A DNA stretch of 59,792 bases, from positions 1 through 59,792 of the forward strand of contig NZ_BILW01000041.1 of the NCBI RefSeq assembly GCF_004000765.1, written 5' to 3'. The stretch's first letter is position 1. Each line of letters opens with the position of its first letter. A model generated the notes under the pieces. It worked only from the letters and a program-made list of their open reading frames with translations. It searched no databases and was not told the origin of the DNA. The position numbers and the translations under genes were made by a program. Shown here piece by piece: positions 24,399-33,566 of the stretch. This DNA is from Paenibacillus chondroitinus NBRC 15376. Its GTDB lineage: Bacteria; Bacillota; Bacilli; Paenibacillales; NBRC-103111.

Positions 24399-25778
24399 AT
24401 GAAAGCGGCAGAAGCCTATAGCGATTCCGTCACGGTTGATCCGCAGGATCACAAGGCGGTTCGCCGCATGATTTTTAAGCTGGCCGGACCCTCTTTGACG
24501 GAGATGCTGCTCATTAACATGACACAGATGGTAATGATGATTCTGGTGGGACATCTAGGAGCGATTGCGGTTGCCGCTGTTGGATTAACAAGCCAGCCTT
24601 ATATGTTAATGACCGTCCTATTTGCAGCGCTGAATACAGGCACAACGGTCATTGTCGCCCGTTCCACGGGGGCAGGAAAAATGGGGGATGCGAACCGGGC
24701 TGCCGGCCAATCGCTTATGCTGGGCTCTGTGCTCTCCGTTCTGATTGTGGCACTTGGCATCTTATTTTCGGAGGAGATGCTCCGAATGATGGGGGCTAGC
24801 CCTGAAGTCGTTCACTATGGGCTGAACTATGCCCGGCTGATGTTTTTGTCCATTGGATTTTCCTCTATCTCGTCTGCTTTGTCCGCTATTTTACGAGGGG
24901 CCGGAGACACCCGGACGCCCATGAAAATTAATGTGATGTCAGGGTGTCTGTCCATATCTCTGGGGTTTGTGTTGATATACGGCCATTTAGGCCTACCGGA
25001 AATGGGAGTCGCTGGAGCAGCTATCGCCACTTTGGCGGTTCAGGCTATGGCGATGATTGCCTTCTTAGTCGTTATGTTCAGCGGGAAATTTGCGGTGCGG
25101 ATTGGTTGGGCGGAGATAAGCCGTCTAGATAAAAGCATGATTTATCGCATGTTGAGAATTGGTATTCCCTCAAGCCTAGAGCAGCTTATCATGCGTCTGG
25201 GGATTATGACGTTTGTCAAAATATGCGCAGGGCTTGGGACGGTTGCCGTTGCCGCCTCGCAAATTGTGACGAGTATTATCGGCATCTCGTTTATGCCCGG
25301 GGCTGCTTTTGCCATAGCGGCTTCTACGTTGGTAGGGCAAACGCTTGGCGTCGGCAAACCCGACCTTGCTGAGCGGTATGTCTGGCAAATCCGGAAATAC
25401 GGCATGCTCTTAGGCGGTGTCATGGGGGCGGTGTTTATCCTGTTTGCCCCCTACATTTTCAGGCTGTACACAAGTGACGCCACCATTATCCGCGAAGGGG
25501 CATGGGCGCTTCGAATTGTTGGTTTTATCCAAATTTCGCAAATCTCTCAGTTCATTCTTGGAGGAGCTTTGAGGGGAGCTGGAGATACGAGATTTCCATT
25601 GTACTCGACTTTGATTGGCGTCTGGGGCGTGCGGGTCATGCTCAGTTATGTATTTGTTTATATCTTTTCGTGGGGGATGTTCGGCTTGTGGAGTGCCGTT
25701 GCCTGCGATCAATTTCTACGATCAAATCTCATTTATTTCAGGTTTAAACGGATGGTTTGGAAACAGGTAAAGATTTAA
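24399..25778 (+). CDS. MATE-family multidrug/toxin efflux transporter
   Basis: The 459-residue protein has about 12 hydrophobic helices in two homologous halves, each carrying a MATE-like segment: AILRGAGDTRTPMKIN near 165-180 and GALRGAGDTRFPLYS near 388-402. MATE proteins export organic cations or other small compounds using Na+ or H+. It starts 14 nt after the GH4 stop with a weak ribosome site and is embedded between glycosidases, which is unusual. It may export a toxic aglycone or a by-product. That is inference. Confidence 0.9.
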   Translation: MKAAEAYSDSVTVDPQDHKAVRRMIFKLAGPSLTEMLLINMTQMVMMILVGHLGAIAVAAVGLTSQPYMLMTVLFAALNTGTTVIVARSTGAGKMGDANRAAGQSLMLGSVLSVLIVALGILFSEEMLRMMGASPEVVHYGLNYARLMFLSIGFSSISSALSAILRGAGDTRTPMKINVMSGCLSISLGFVLIYGHLGLPEMGVAGAAIATLAVQAMAMIAFLVVMFSGKFAVRIGWAEISRLDKSMIYRMLRIGIPSSLEQLIMRLGIMTFVKICAGLGTVAVAASQIVTSIIGISFMPGAAFAIAASTLVGQTLGVGKPDLAERYVWQIRKYGMLLGGVMGAVFILFAPYIFRLYTSDATIIREGAWALRIVGFIQISQISQFILGGALRGAGDTRFPLYSTLIGVWGVRVMLSYVFVYIFSWGMFGLWSAVACDQFLRSNLIYFRFKRMVWKQVKI

Positions 25779-25803
25779 ATGCACAAGAAAGGGGCTGCGG
25801 GAT

Positions 25804-28017
25804 ATGGGCATTGTGTACGATTCGAATTCGCAAACCTTCCATCTTCAAGGGAAGTCGACCAGCTACATCATACAGTTGATTAAATCCAAATATCTTGCCC
25901 ACGTCCATTTTGGACGAAGGGTTCGCGGAAGCAATCTTGGCGGTCTGCTCGCCATGCGGCGCCGCTGCTCATTTTCGCCGTCAACGGATCCGGATGATTT
26001 GACACTGTCGCTCGACACGCTGCCGCAGGAATTTCCGGCATATGGAGGCAGTGATTTTCGCGTACCCGCTTATCAAGTGCAGATGGAAGACGGAACGACC
26101 GTCAGTGAGCTTATTTATGAGTCTCATCGGATCTATGCGGGTAAACCGCAGCTGGAGGGCTTGCCTGCAACTTATGTGGAACAGGACGGCGAGGCGGAGA
26201 GTCTCGATATCGTTTTGACGGATGCTGCCATCGGCTTGCAAGCCATTCTGACTTATACGGTTTTTCGAGATCATGATGCGGTTGCCAGATCGGTTCGGTA
26301 CATCAATACGGGAAACCGTTCGATGAAACTGCTTAGAGCGTTGAGTTTCGGCCTCGACATCTCGCATTCCGATTTCGATATGCTCCATTTGTCTGGAACC
26401 TGGGCGCGCGAGCGCCATATCGAAAGACGCCCTCTGGCAACGGGGGGATCCGTAATTGAGAGCCGGAGGGGGAGCAGCAGCCATTCGCTCAACCCGTTTA
26501 TGGCCTTGCTTTCGAAGCAAGCGGATGAAGATCAAGGAGAAGCCTATGGCTTTAGTCTTGTATATAGCGGAAGCTTTGTCGCGCAAGCGGAGGTAGATCC
26601 TTATGGAACAACCCGTGTTGTCATGGGGATCAATGCCTTTGACTTTTCCTGGCTGTTAGAGCCGGGGCAAGCTTTTCAATCGCCTGAGGCCATTCTTGTA
26701 TTTTCAGCAGAAGGGCTTGGCGGGATGTCGCGCACTTACCATAAGCTGTACCGCACGCGACTATGCCGAGGGGAGTATCGGGATCGTCACAGGCCGATTC
26801 TCATCAACAACTGGGAAGCCACCTACTTCAACTTCAATGCGGATAAAATCGAAGAGCTGGCGGCGGTTGGCAAACAGCTCGGTTTAGAGCTGCTAGTTCT
26901 TGACGATGGATGGTTCGGCAAAAGGGACAATGACAAAAGCTCGCTCGGAGATTGGTTCGTCGATCCGGGCAAGCTGCCTAAAGGCATGCCGGATTTGGTT
27001 AGCCGTGTGAACCGGCAGGAACTGGCGTTCGGTCTATGGTCTGAGCCGGAAATGGTGTCACCGGACAGCGACTTGTACCGCGCACATCCCGATTGGTGTC
27101 TGCATGTGCCGGGCCGGCGCAGGACCGAGGCGAGACAGCAGCTGATTCTGGATTATTCGCGCCAAGATGTGAGGGATTACATCGTAACAGTCATTACGGA
27201 TATACTTGCCAGCAGTCCGATTGCTTATGTCAAATGGGACATGAACCGCAATATGACGGAAATCGGTTCAGCTCTGCTCCCTCCGGAGCGGCAGCGGGAG
27301 ACGGCTCATCGCTACATGCTTGGGCTCTACGAAGTGCTGGAGAGGATCACGTCCAGATTCCCAAATGTGCTGTTCGAAAGCTGCTCCGGCGGCGGCGGGC
27401 GGTTCGACCCAGGCATGCTTTACTATATGCCGCAGACGTGGACGAGTGATAACACGGATGCGGTGGAGCGGCTGAAAATCCAATATGGCACAAGTTTGGT
27501 GTATCCAATCAGCGCTATGGGGGCGCATGTTTCTGCGATCCCGAATCATCAAGTCCATCGCATGACACCGCTGGATATGCGGGGGCATGCCGCCATGTCG
27601 GGCAATTTCGGTTATGAGCTGGATTTGACCACGTTTACAGAGGAGGAAAAGGAAGCTGTAAAACGGCAGGTTGCGCTCTACAAGGAGCTGCGCCCATTGA
27701 TTCAATTCGGGCAATTTTACCGATTGAGCAGTCCTTTCCAAGGTGTGGATGCGGCTTGGATGTTCGTGTCGGAGGACCAGAAAGAAGCGCTCGTCGCTTA
27801 TTTCCAAGTGCTGGCTGAGCCCAATGCTCCGCTGAAGAAGCTGCGTCTGAAGGGCTTGGAAGCAGGCGCCAATTATCTTTTGTATGATGCGGATGCTCCT
27901 GATGAGACCGACGCCATCTGTTTCGGTGGAGATGATTTCATGCATATTGGTTTGAATTTACCGATCTGGAAAGGCGATTTCCGAAGCCGCCTTTACCGTT
28001 TGAAAATGGAGGGATAA
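25804..28017 (+). CDS. Alpha-galactosidase, glycoside hydrolase family 36
   Basis: The 737-residue cytoplasmic enzyme is full length for GH36 and aligns with the Geobacillus AgaA/AgaN type. Residues to about 330 form the beta-sandwich domain. The TIM barrel follows with LVLDDGWFGKRDNDKSSLGDW, the nucleophile Asp479 in YVKWDMNR, SCSGGGGRFD, and the acid/base Asp549 in TSDNTDA. It hydrolyses terminal alpha-1,6-galactose from oligosaccharides such as raffinose or galactomannan fragments. There is no signal peptide. It starts 25 nt after the MATE gene, following AAAGGGG. Confidence 0.95.
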   Translation: MGIVYDSNSQTFHLQGKSTSYIIQLIKSKYLAHVHFGRRVRGSNLGGLLAMRRRCSFSPSTDPDDLTLSLDTLPQEFPAYGGSDFRVPAYQVQMEDGTTVSELIYESHRIYAGKPQLEGLPATYVEQDGEAESLDIVLTDAAIGLQAILTYTVFRDHDAVARSVRYINTGNRSMKLLRALSFGLDISHSDFDMLHLSGTWARERHIERRPLATGGSVIESRRGSSSHSLNPFMALLSKQADEDQGEAYGFSLVYSGSFVAQAEVDPYGTTRVVMGINAFDFSWLLEPGQAFQSPEAILVFSAEGLGGMSRTYHKLYRTRLCRGEYRDRHRPILINNWEATYFNFNADKIEELAAVGKQLGLELLVLDDGWFGKRDNDKSSLGDWFVDPGKLPKGMPDLVSRVNRQELAFGLWSEPEMVSPDSDLYRAHPDWCLHVPGRRRTEARQQLILDYSRQDVRDYIVTVITDILASSPIAYVKWDMNRNMTEIGSALLPPERQRETAHRYMLGLYEVLERITSRFPNVLFESCSGGGGRFDPGMLYYMPQTWTSDNTDAVERLKIQYGTSLVYPISAMGAHVSAIPNHQVHRMTPLDMRGHAAMSGNFGYELDLTTFTEEEKEAVKRQVALYKELRPLIQFGQFYRLSSPFQGVDAAWMFVSEDQKEALVAYFQVLAEPNAPLKKLRLKGLEAGANYLLYDADAPDETDAICFGGDDFMHIGLNLPIWKGDFRSRLYRLKMEG

Positions 28018-28019
28018 CG

Positions 28020-28394
28020 ATGATAAAGCTGCGTTTGAGCGATCTGCGGGATACCAAGAGCGGACACATTTTGCAGGATGTTTTGCCAGGTGATTACTTA
28101 TCTTCAGGCGGTCTTTCATTTGCCAAACGAGGGGAGCGAAGTCACACCAATGATGGACCTGACGGCAGGGACTATCATATCCATGGGGATTGTGAGGCGT
28201 TCATCATTTTACAGGGCAGTGGAACCATGGAGATTAACGGGGAGCATACGCCGGTTACCACAGGGGACATTGTGATTGTTGAGCCAGGCGAAGATCATCA
28301 TCTCAATTCGAGTGAGGACGATCCGATTGTGACTGTATGGTGCCATGCAGGTTTGAACCGCCATAAGAATCAACAGCAGGAGGAGTCTGTATGA
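28020..28394 (+). CDS. Small cupin-domain protein
   Basis: The 124-residue protein is a single cupin barrel with metal-ligand-like residues in YHIHGDCEAFIILQGSGTMEINGE and GDIVIVEPGEDHHL. It starts 2 nt after the GH36 stop and overlaps the next GH36-like gene by 4 nt (ATGA), so it is tightly coupled to both. Small cupins in sugar operons can be sugar isomerases, epimerases or sensors. The sequence does not say which. Confidence 0.85.
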   Translation: MIKLRLSDLRDTKSGHILQDVLPGDYLSSGGLSFAKRGERSHTNDGPDGRDYHIHGDCEAFIILQGSGTMEINGEHTPVTTGDIVIVEPGEDHHLNSSEDDPIVTVWCHAGLNRHKNQQQEESV

Positions 28395-30169
28395 ACCGGC
28401 AAATCACGACGGCTGCCCATACCTTTACGTTAACTGGAGAGAGTGATGGGTTCACGGTGTCCCTTGCAGCTGAGAAGCTGCAAGAGGGCCTGGATCTAAT
28501 CACGCTGCGTCTGGATGCGGAAGAAGCGGCAGTTCCCCCTGTTTTAACGATCAATTGGTCACATCCCGCATGTGATATTCAGGCCAGCTGGCATCCGGCG
28601 CAAGACCGCAATAAAAGCTTTAAGGCCGACTGGATGCGCACATTGCGCTCGAACGCAGCAGCCTCTGCCCCTGTCTATGCGCTGTTTAACAGCCTTGGCC
28701 ACAATAGACTTACATTCGCTTATTCGGATGCGCTGAATACCGTTCATTACTCGGGAGGCATTAGCGAGGAAAAAGCGGATTTCCATTGCCGGGTCCAATT
28801 ATTTGCGGAGACGACAGCACCATTATGTTCTTATGAGGCCAAACTTCTCGTGGATACAAGAGATATTCCTTACTACGAAAGCTTACAAGGCGTGCAGGAG
28901 TGGTGGAGCTCAATGCCGGAATACCGTCCTGCCTTCGTCCCAGCCGCCGCCAAAGAACCGATGTACTCAACTTGGTACAGCATGCACCAGAATGTAACGG
29001 ACGAACAGATTGAACAGCAGTGCCGGATCGCCAAAAAGCTTGGAATGGAAGCCGTCATCGTTGACGATGGCTGGCAGACGGAGGATAACCGCAGAGGGTA
29101 TGCCTACTGTGGCGATTGGGAGACATACGCGGGGAAATTCCCCGACATGAAGCGGCATGTGGATGCGGTTCATGGTCTGGGCATGAAATTTATTCTATGG
29201 TACTCTGTGCCATTTATCGGTAAATACAGTCATGTGTGGGATCAATTCAAGGATAAAATATTGCGCTTTAATGAGAACCATGGCGCCGCCGTGCTTGACC
29301 CGAGATACCCGGATGTCCGAGAGTATATCATTCATAAATATGAAGAAGCGGTGAAAGAATGGGACTTGGACGGATTCAAGCTGGACTTCATCGATACGTT
29401 TTATTCGCCGGAGCTGCAGCTTCCTTCAACGGTTGAAGGGAAGGATTATGAGTCGATTCCGGCGGCTGTTGACCGTCTCTTGACGGATTCGATCGGCAGG
29501 CTGAGAGAACTGAAACCCGATATCATGATTGAGTTTCGCCAAATGTATATTGGGCCGGCGATGCGCAAGTACGGCAATATGTTTCGTGCGTCGGATTGTC
29601 CGAATGACAGCATTCAGAACCGGGTGCGGACGCTTGATATTCGACTGATTTGCGGCAATACGGCGGCTCATGCGGATATGATCATGTGGCATCCCGAGGA
29701 GCCGGTGGAAAGCGCCGCACTCCAGCTGATCAACTGTTTGTTCTCCGTCCCTCAAGTGTCTGTTCTTCTGGATACATTGCCGTCCGACCATTTGGCGATG
29801 CTGGACTATTGGCTTGCTTTTTGGAAAGAGAACCGGGGTCTGCTTCTGGACGGCAGCATGGAGCCGATGAATCCGGAATTGTTATATCCACTTGTACGTT
29901 CTGTTAAAGAAGATAAAGGGATTGTTGTCGCTTACCATGACAGCATTGTGCCTATTCCAGCTGCTAGATCCGTGTCGAAATGGATGGTGGTGAACGGCAG
30001 AAGGCAGGATGGACTGTTCCTTGAGGTATCAGAACCGGTTGAGGCAGCGAAAGTGGTCATTACATCGTGCACGGGTGAGATTGTTGAGGAAAGGTCCGCA
30101 CAGTTTACAGCAGGTATTCATAAGCTGGCGATTCCAGCTTCCGGGATGGCAACCCTCTATCTTTCATAA
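28391..30169 (+). CDS. GH36-like (clan GH-D) glycosidase, divergent
   Basis: The 592-residue protein has an N-terminal beta domain (to about 180) and a barrel with EAVIVDDGWQTEDN. The probable nucleophile is Asp332 in GFKLDFIDTF and the probable acid/base Asp402 in RASDCPNDS. The GH-D layout is clear, but the sequence is unlike the neighbouring alpha-galactosidase and shorter than classical GH36. It may act on another alpha-linked sugar, or on substituted galactose. No signal peptide. It is coupled by ATGA overlap to the cupin gene. Confidence 0.8.
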   Translation: MNRQITTAAHTFTLTGESDGFTVSLAAEKLQEGLDLITLRLDAEEAAVPPVLTINWSHPACDIQASWHPAQDRNKSFKADWMRTLRSNAAASAPVYALFNSLGHNRLTFAYSDALNTVHYSGGISEEKADFHCRVQLFAETTAPLCSYEAKLLVDTRDIPYYESLQGVQEWWSSMPEYRPAFVPAAAKEPMYSTWYSMHQNVTDEQIEQQCRIAKKLGMEAVIVDDGWQTEDNRRGYAYCGDWETYAGKFPDMKRHVDAVHGLGMKFILWYSVPFIGKYSHVWDQFKDKILRFNENHGAAVLDPRYPDVREYIIHKYEEAVKEWDLDGFKLDFIDTFYSPELQLPSTVEGKDYESIPAAVDRLLTDSIGRLRELKPDIMIEFRQMYIGPAMRKYGNMFRASDCPNDSIQNRVRTLDIRLICGNTAAHADMIMWHPEEPVESAALQLINCLFSVPQVSVLLDTLPSDHLAMLDYWLAFWKENRGLLLDGSMEPMNPELLYPLVRSVKEDKGIVVAYHDSIVPIPAARSVSKWMVVNGRRQDGLFLEVSEPVEAAKVVITSCTGEIVEERSAQFTAGIHKLAIPASGMATLYLS

Positions 30170-30208
30170 TCACTCTATCAAGCTTGTACCTATTAGGAGG
30201 TATCTTTC

Positions 30209-31198
30209 ATGAATTATTTAGCAGACGAACAACGATATACCAAAATGGCTTATCATCAAACGGGAAAAAGCGGACTTAAGCTGCCGCCGATCTCGCTCGG
30301 CTTATGGCATAACTTTGGCGGCGTGGATACGTTTGAGAGCAGCAGGGCACTCTCACGTCACGCTTTTGATTTGGGGATTACGCATTTTGATCTTGCAAAT
30401 AATTACGGTCCGCCGGCAGGTTCTGCGGAAGAAACGTTTGGGCAGATTATGAAAAAGGATCTGCATCCCTACCGCGATGAGTTGATCATCGCAACGAAGG
30501 CCGGCTATCGCATGTGGGAGGGCCCTTATGGAGAGCGGGGCTCCCGAAAAAGCATGCTATCGAGCCTTGATCAGAGCCTCAAACGACTAGGCTTGGATTA
30601 TGTCGATATCTATTATTCGCACCGGTTCGATGCGGAAACGCCGCTTGAGGAAACGATGGGCGCTTTGGATCAAGCGGTACGCCAAGGGAAAGCGCTGTAT
30701 GTTGGCGTTTCCAACTATAATGCAGAGCAGACGGAACAGGCAGCGAGTATTTTGAAAAGCCTGGGAACTCCGTTCGTGATCCATCAAGTACACTATTCCA
30801 TGTTCGAAAGAAAGCTGGAACAAGGCTTGCAGGATGTGCTGGCCCAAGAGGGCATCGGTTCGATCGCTTACAGCCCGCTGGCTAGAGGGCTGCTCACCGA
30901 TCGTTATTTGGAGAACATTCCGGCAGACTCGCGTGCCGCCGGAGGCAGTGTGTTTCTGCGGCCTGAAGACATCACCGAAGAGAAAATTGCGAAATCGCGC
31001 CGGTTGAACGTGATGGCCCAGGAGCGGGGACAAAGCTTGGCCCAAATGGCCTTGGCGTGGGTTCTTCGCAAGGGGCACGTGACTTCCGCTTTGATCGGGG
31101 CAAGCAAGGTGCAGCAGTTGGATGATAATGTGGCTGCTTTGAATCAGCTTCATTTTACAGAGGAAGAATTGGCTTTGATTGATCAAATTCTTGCATAG
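30209..31198 (+). CDS. Aldo/keto reductase, YghZ-like
   Basis: The 329-residue cytoplasmic NADPH-dependent reductase resembles E. coli YghZ/GpR, which reduces L-glyceraldehyde-3-phosphate and methylglyoxal. The AKR tetrad is visible: Asp in FDLANNYG with its Tyr, Lys in IATKAGYRMW, and His in IYYSHRFD. The Shaker-beta-type YSPLARGLLTDRY segment and the cofactor motif LIGASKVQQLDDN follow. AGGAGG precedes the ATG. In this operon it may reduce an aldose or deal with reactive aldehydes. Substrate unknown. Confidence 0.9.
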   Translation: MNYLADEQRYTKMAYHQTGKSGLKLPPISLGLWHNFGGVDTFESSRALSRHAFDLGITHFDLANNYGPPAGSAEETFGQIMKKDLHPYRDELIIATKAGYRMWEGPYGERGSRKSMLSSLDQSLKRLGLDYVDIYYSHRFDAETPLEETMGALDQAVRQGKALYVGVSNYNAEQTEQAASILKSLGTPFVIHQVHYSMFERKLEQGLQDVLAQEGIGSIAYSPLARGLLTDRYLENIPADSRAAGGSVFLRPEDITEEKIAKSRRLNVMAQERGQSLAQMALAWVLRKGHVTSALIGASKVQQLDDNVAALNQLHFTEEELALIDQILA

Positions 31199-31234
31199 AT
31201 CCAAATTTCATAGCAGCAGGAGGAGGAAATAGAA

Positions 31235-32434
31235 ATGAGCATGGGGATACAACTCAGTAAAGAAGCATTCACGAAACATATTTTGCAGCAACCGGTTTTG
31301 GATACTCACACCCACCTTGTGGGGGATCGTCTCGCTGCCGGGGATTTTTGGGAAGTAGCTCATTACTTCTGGCTGTTTCGCGAGATGCAGGCAGCAGGTT
31401 ATCCAGCAGGTGCGATGGAGCTGCCGGAGGATTTGCGAATTTCTGCGTTCTTGGATGCCTACCAAGCAACCAGAAATACCTTGATGAACATTGCATTTAC
31501 GCATATTCTCAAAGATCTTTATGGCATAACGCTTAGCGATAAGGCTTCCGTGCTGGAAGCCGATAGGGCCATCAAGCAGTCTGCCCAAAGGGCCGATTGG
31601 GCGCAAGAGGTAGCCAACCGTATGCAAGCGCGACGTTTCGTCGTGAATATCCCGGAGCACGCCGAGTTTCAAGGCATGGCACACAATGCCATTCTCATTC
31701 CACGAATAGATGGCAAGTTGGGGGCATGGGTCAAGGACATTGAAGCGTCGAGTGACCGTGCTGCGGCATTGGCGGACACGCGCGCGAAGCTGGGCCAATT
31801 GTTGGATGCGTACAAAAAGGACGGCGTCAAGGGGATTATGACGACGCTGCCGAGCTATAAGGCCAGCGCCAATCACAAGGTTGTCATCGGACAGGACAGC
31901 ACCAAAGACGAGATCCTGATGATGCTTTTGCATGAAATCGGAGCAGCAGCTGAGCAGCGGGGACTGCTCGTGCAGCTATTTCTCGGCGTAGAGCGCTCCT
32001 GGTGTGGAACAGCTGTGCCGGTTAATGATCCGGAACGTATCTTAAAGTTGTCCGCCCTATTTGAAGCGTACGCTTGTCCGTTTGAGCTTGTTGTAGCGTC
32101 AGAGCTGAATAACCTGGATATCGTGCAGGCCGCATGGAACTTCCCTAATGTGCACGTCGGCGGGCACTGGTGGTTTAACTTCCGCGCGAGCACCTACCGT
32201 GACAGCATGCAGTACAGGCTGGAAGCACTGCCTGCCATCAAAAGCTCGCTGATCGTATCCGATGCGCGCTGCATGGAGTGGAGCTACGGGAAGATTATCG
32301 TGATTAAACGGCTAGTAGGCGAGTTCCTCTGGAATCAAATCGAAGCGGGCTGGATTGATCAGTCCACAGCGTTACAAATCGCGGAAGATTGGCTGTATCG
32401 AAGTGCGGCGAAACGGTACGGCGTCGAGTTATAA
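31235..32434 (+). CDS. Glucuronate/uronate-isomerase-like amidohydrolase-fold protein
   Basis: The 399-residue protein starts with the metal motif VLDTHTHLVGDRLA and ends with VHVGGHWWFNF and VSDARCMEWSYGK, features of uronate isomerase UxaC and its relatives. UxaC converts galacturonate or glucuronate to the ketose. This protein is shorter than standard UxaC (about 470 residues), so it may be a side branch with another sugar as substrate. GGAGGAGG lies 8 nt before the ATG. It is the last gene before a new promoter at 32475. If active on uronates, it hints at a pectin-type substrate for the island. Confidence 0.7.
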   Translation: MSMGIQLSKEAFTKHILQQPVLDTHTHLVGDRLAAGDFWEVAHYFWLFREMQAAGYPAGAMELPEDLRISAFLDAYQATRNTLMNIAFTHILKDLYGITLSDKASVLEADRAIKQSAQRADWAQEVANRMQARRFVVNIPEHAEFQGMAHNAILIPRIDGKLGAWVKDIEASSDRAAALADTRAKLGQLLDAYKKDGVKGIMTTLPSYKASANHKVVIGQDSTKDEILMMLLHEIGAAAEQRGLLVQLFLGVERSWCGTAVPVNDPERILKLSALFEAYACPFELVVASELNNLDIVQAAWNFPNVHVGGHWWFNFRASTYRDSMQYRLEALPAIKSSLIVSDARCMEWSYGKIIVIKRLVGEFLWNQIEAGWIDQSTALQIAEDWLYRSAAKRYGVEL

Positions 32435-32474
32435 AGAGACTTTTTTCGAGCTGCTATCCAGTCTCCAATCAATC

Positions 32475-32536
32475 ATAAAAAAACACAAAGCGCTATAAGT
32501 TTCGCCATCGCTAGCTGCTGCCAACCCTTGTAAGAT
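32475..32536 (+). promoter_or_regulatory. Copy 2 of the 38-bp island element, before the importer operon
   Basis: The element (32475-32512) keeps the A-tract, CACAA, the AA-N-TTT core and GCCATC. It shares about 27 of 38 positions with copy 1 by hand alignment. TAAGAT, a weak -10, follows after 18 nt (32531-32536), and the permease start lies at 32580. Confidence 0.5.
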
Positions 32537-32579
32537 AAGGAAGTACATTAAATGCTGCAGGCATGAAGGGGAGGAGAAC

Positions 32580-33536
32580 ATGGCCAGTAAAATTCAGCCA
32601 TCCGATCGAACAATTTACAATTTCACATCGCAGAGTCAGAAATGGGCTTTTATGCGAAAACATTGGCCGATTTATGTGATTTCATTACCGGGTATTATTT
32701 ATTTCTTGCTTTTTAAATATATCCCCTTATTCGGTTCAGTCATTGCTTTTCAAAACTACAACATATTCAAAGGCATTAAGGGGAGTCCGTGGGTCGGGCT
32801 GGAAAATTTCCAGCGGATGTTCCAATACACCGAATTTCTGCAGATTTTGAAAAATACGATTTTGATCGGGATCTACGATTTGCTCTTCGCCTTTCCGGTT
32901 CCCATCCTATTGGCTTTATTGATCAATGAATTACGCATCATGACGTACAAAAGAATCGTTCAAACCGTGGTCTATATGCCACACTTTCTATCGTGGGTCA
33001 TCGTAGGCGGGGTTGTTGTCGGCGTACTATCCCCGTCCACTGGAATCGTTAATCATCTTCTCGGCTTATTCGGCGTCGATCCGATCTACTTTTTAGGGGA
33101 AAATGAATATATCCGTACGATTCTTATCTCTTCAGGCATTTGGAAAGACAGCGGTTGGGGGACGATCATCTATTTGGCTGCTATTGCTGGGATTAACCCT
33201 GATCTCTACGAGGCTGCCCAAATCGATGGTGCCAGCCGGCTTCGGCAAGTGTTTTCTATTACCATTCCGACGATTTTACCGACGATTGTCATTCTATTTT
33301 TGCTTCATATCGGAAACTTTCTCGACTTTGGCTTTGAACGCGTCTTTGTCTTCCTCAACCCGCTCAACAACGAAAATGGGGAAATTATCGATACGTTCGT
33401 ATACCGTGCAGGACTTGTTGACCGTCAGTACAGTTACACAACGGCTATTGGGTTGTTCAAGTCGGTTGTCGGCTTAGCTTTAATTATGTTCAGTAATACA
33501 TTCAGCAAAAAAGTAACGGGTGAAGGCTTGTATTAA
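32580..33536 (+). CDS. ABC importer permease, LplB type
   Basis: The 318-residue permease has six predicted helices and the LplB-type opening IYVISLPGIIYFLLFKYIPL. The ATPase-docking loop reads EAAQIDGASRLRQVFSITIP near residues 217-236, and the tail is SKKVTGEGLY. LplBC-type systems take up oligosaccharides and use a shared MsmX ATPase, which is not encoded here. GGGGAGGAG precedes the ATG. It is the first gene of the importer operon. Confidence 0.93.
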   Translation: MASKIQPSDRTIYNFTSQSQKWAFMRKHWPIYVISLPGIIYFLLFKYIPLFGSVIAFQNYNIFKGIKGSPWVGLENFQRMFQYTEFLQILKNTILIGIYDLLFAFPVPILLALLINELRIMTYKRIVQTVVYMPHFLSWVIVGGVVVGVLSPSTGIVNHLLGLFGVDPIYFLGENEYIRTILISSGIWKDSGWGTIIYLAAIAGINPDLYEAAQIDGASRLRQVFSITIPTILPTIVILFLLHIGNFLDFGFERVFVFLNPLNNENGEIIDTFVYRAGLVDRQYSYTTAIGLFKSVVGLALIMFSNTFSKKVTGEGLY

Positions 33537-33566
33537 GGACACAGATAAGAAAGGAGGTAATTCGCT

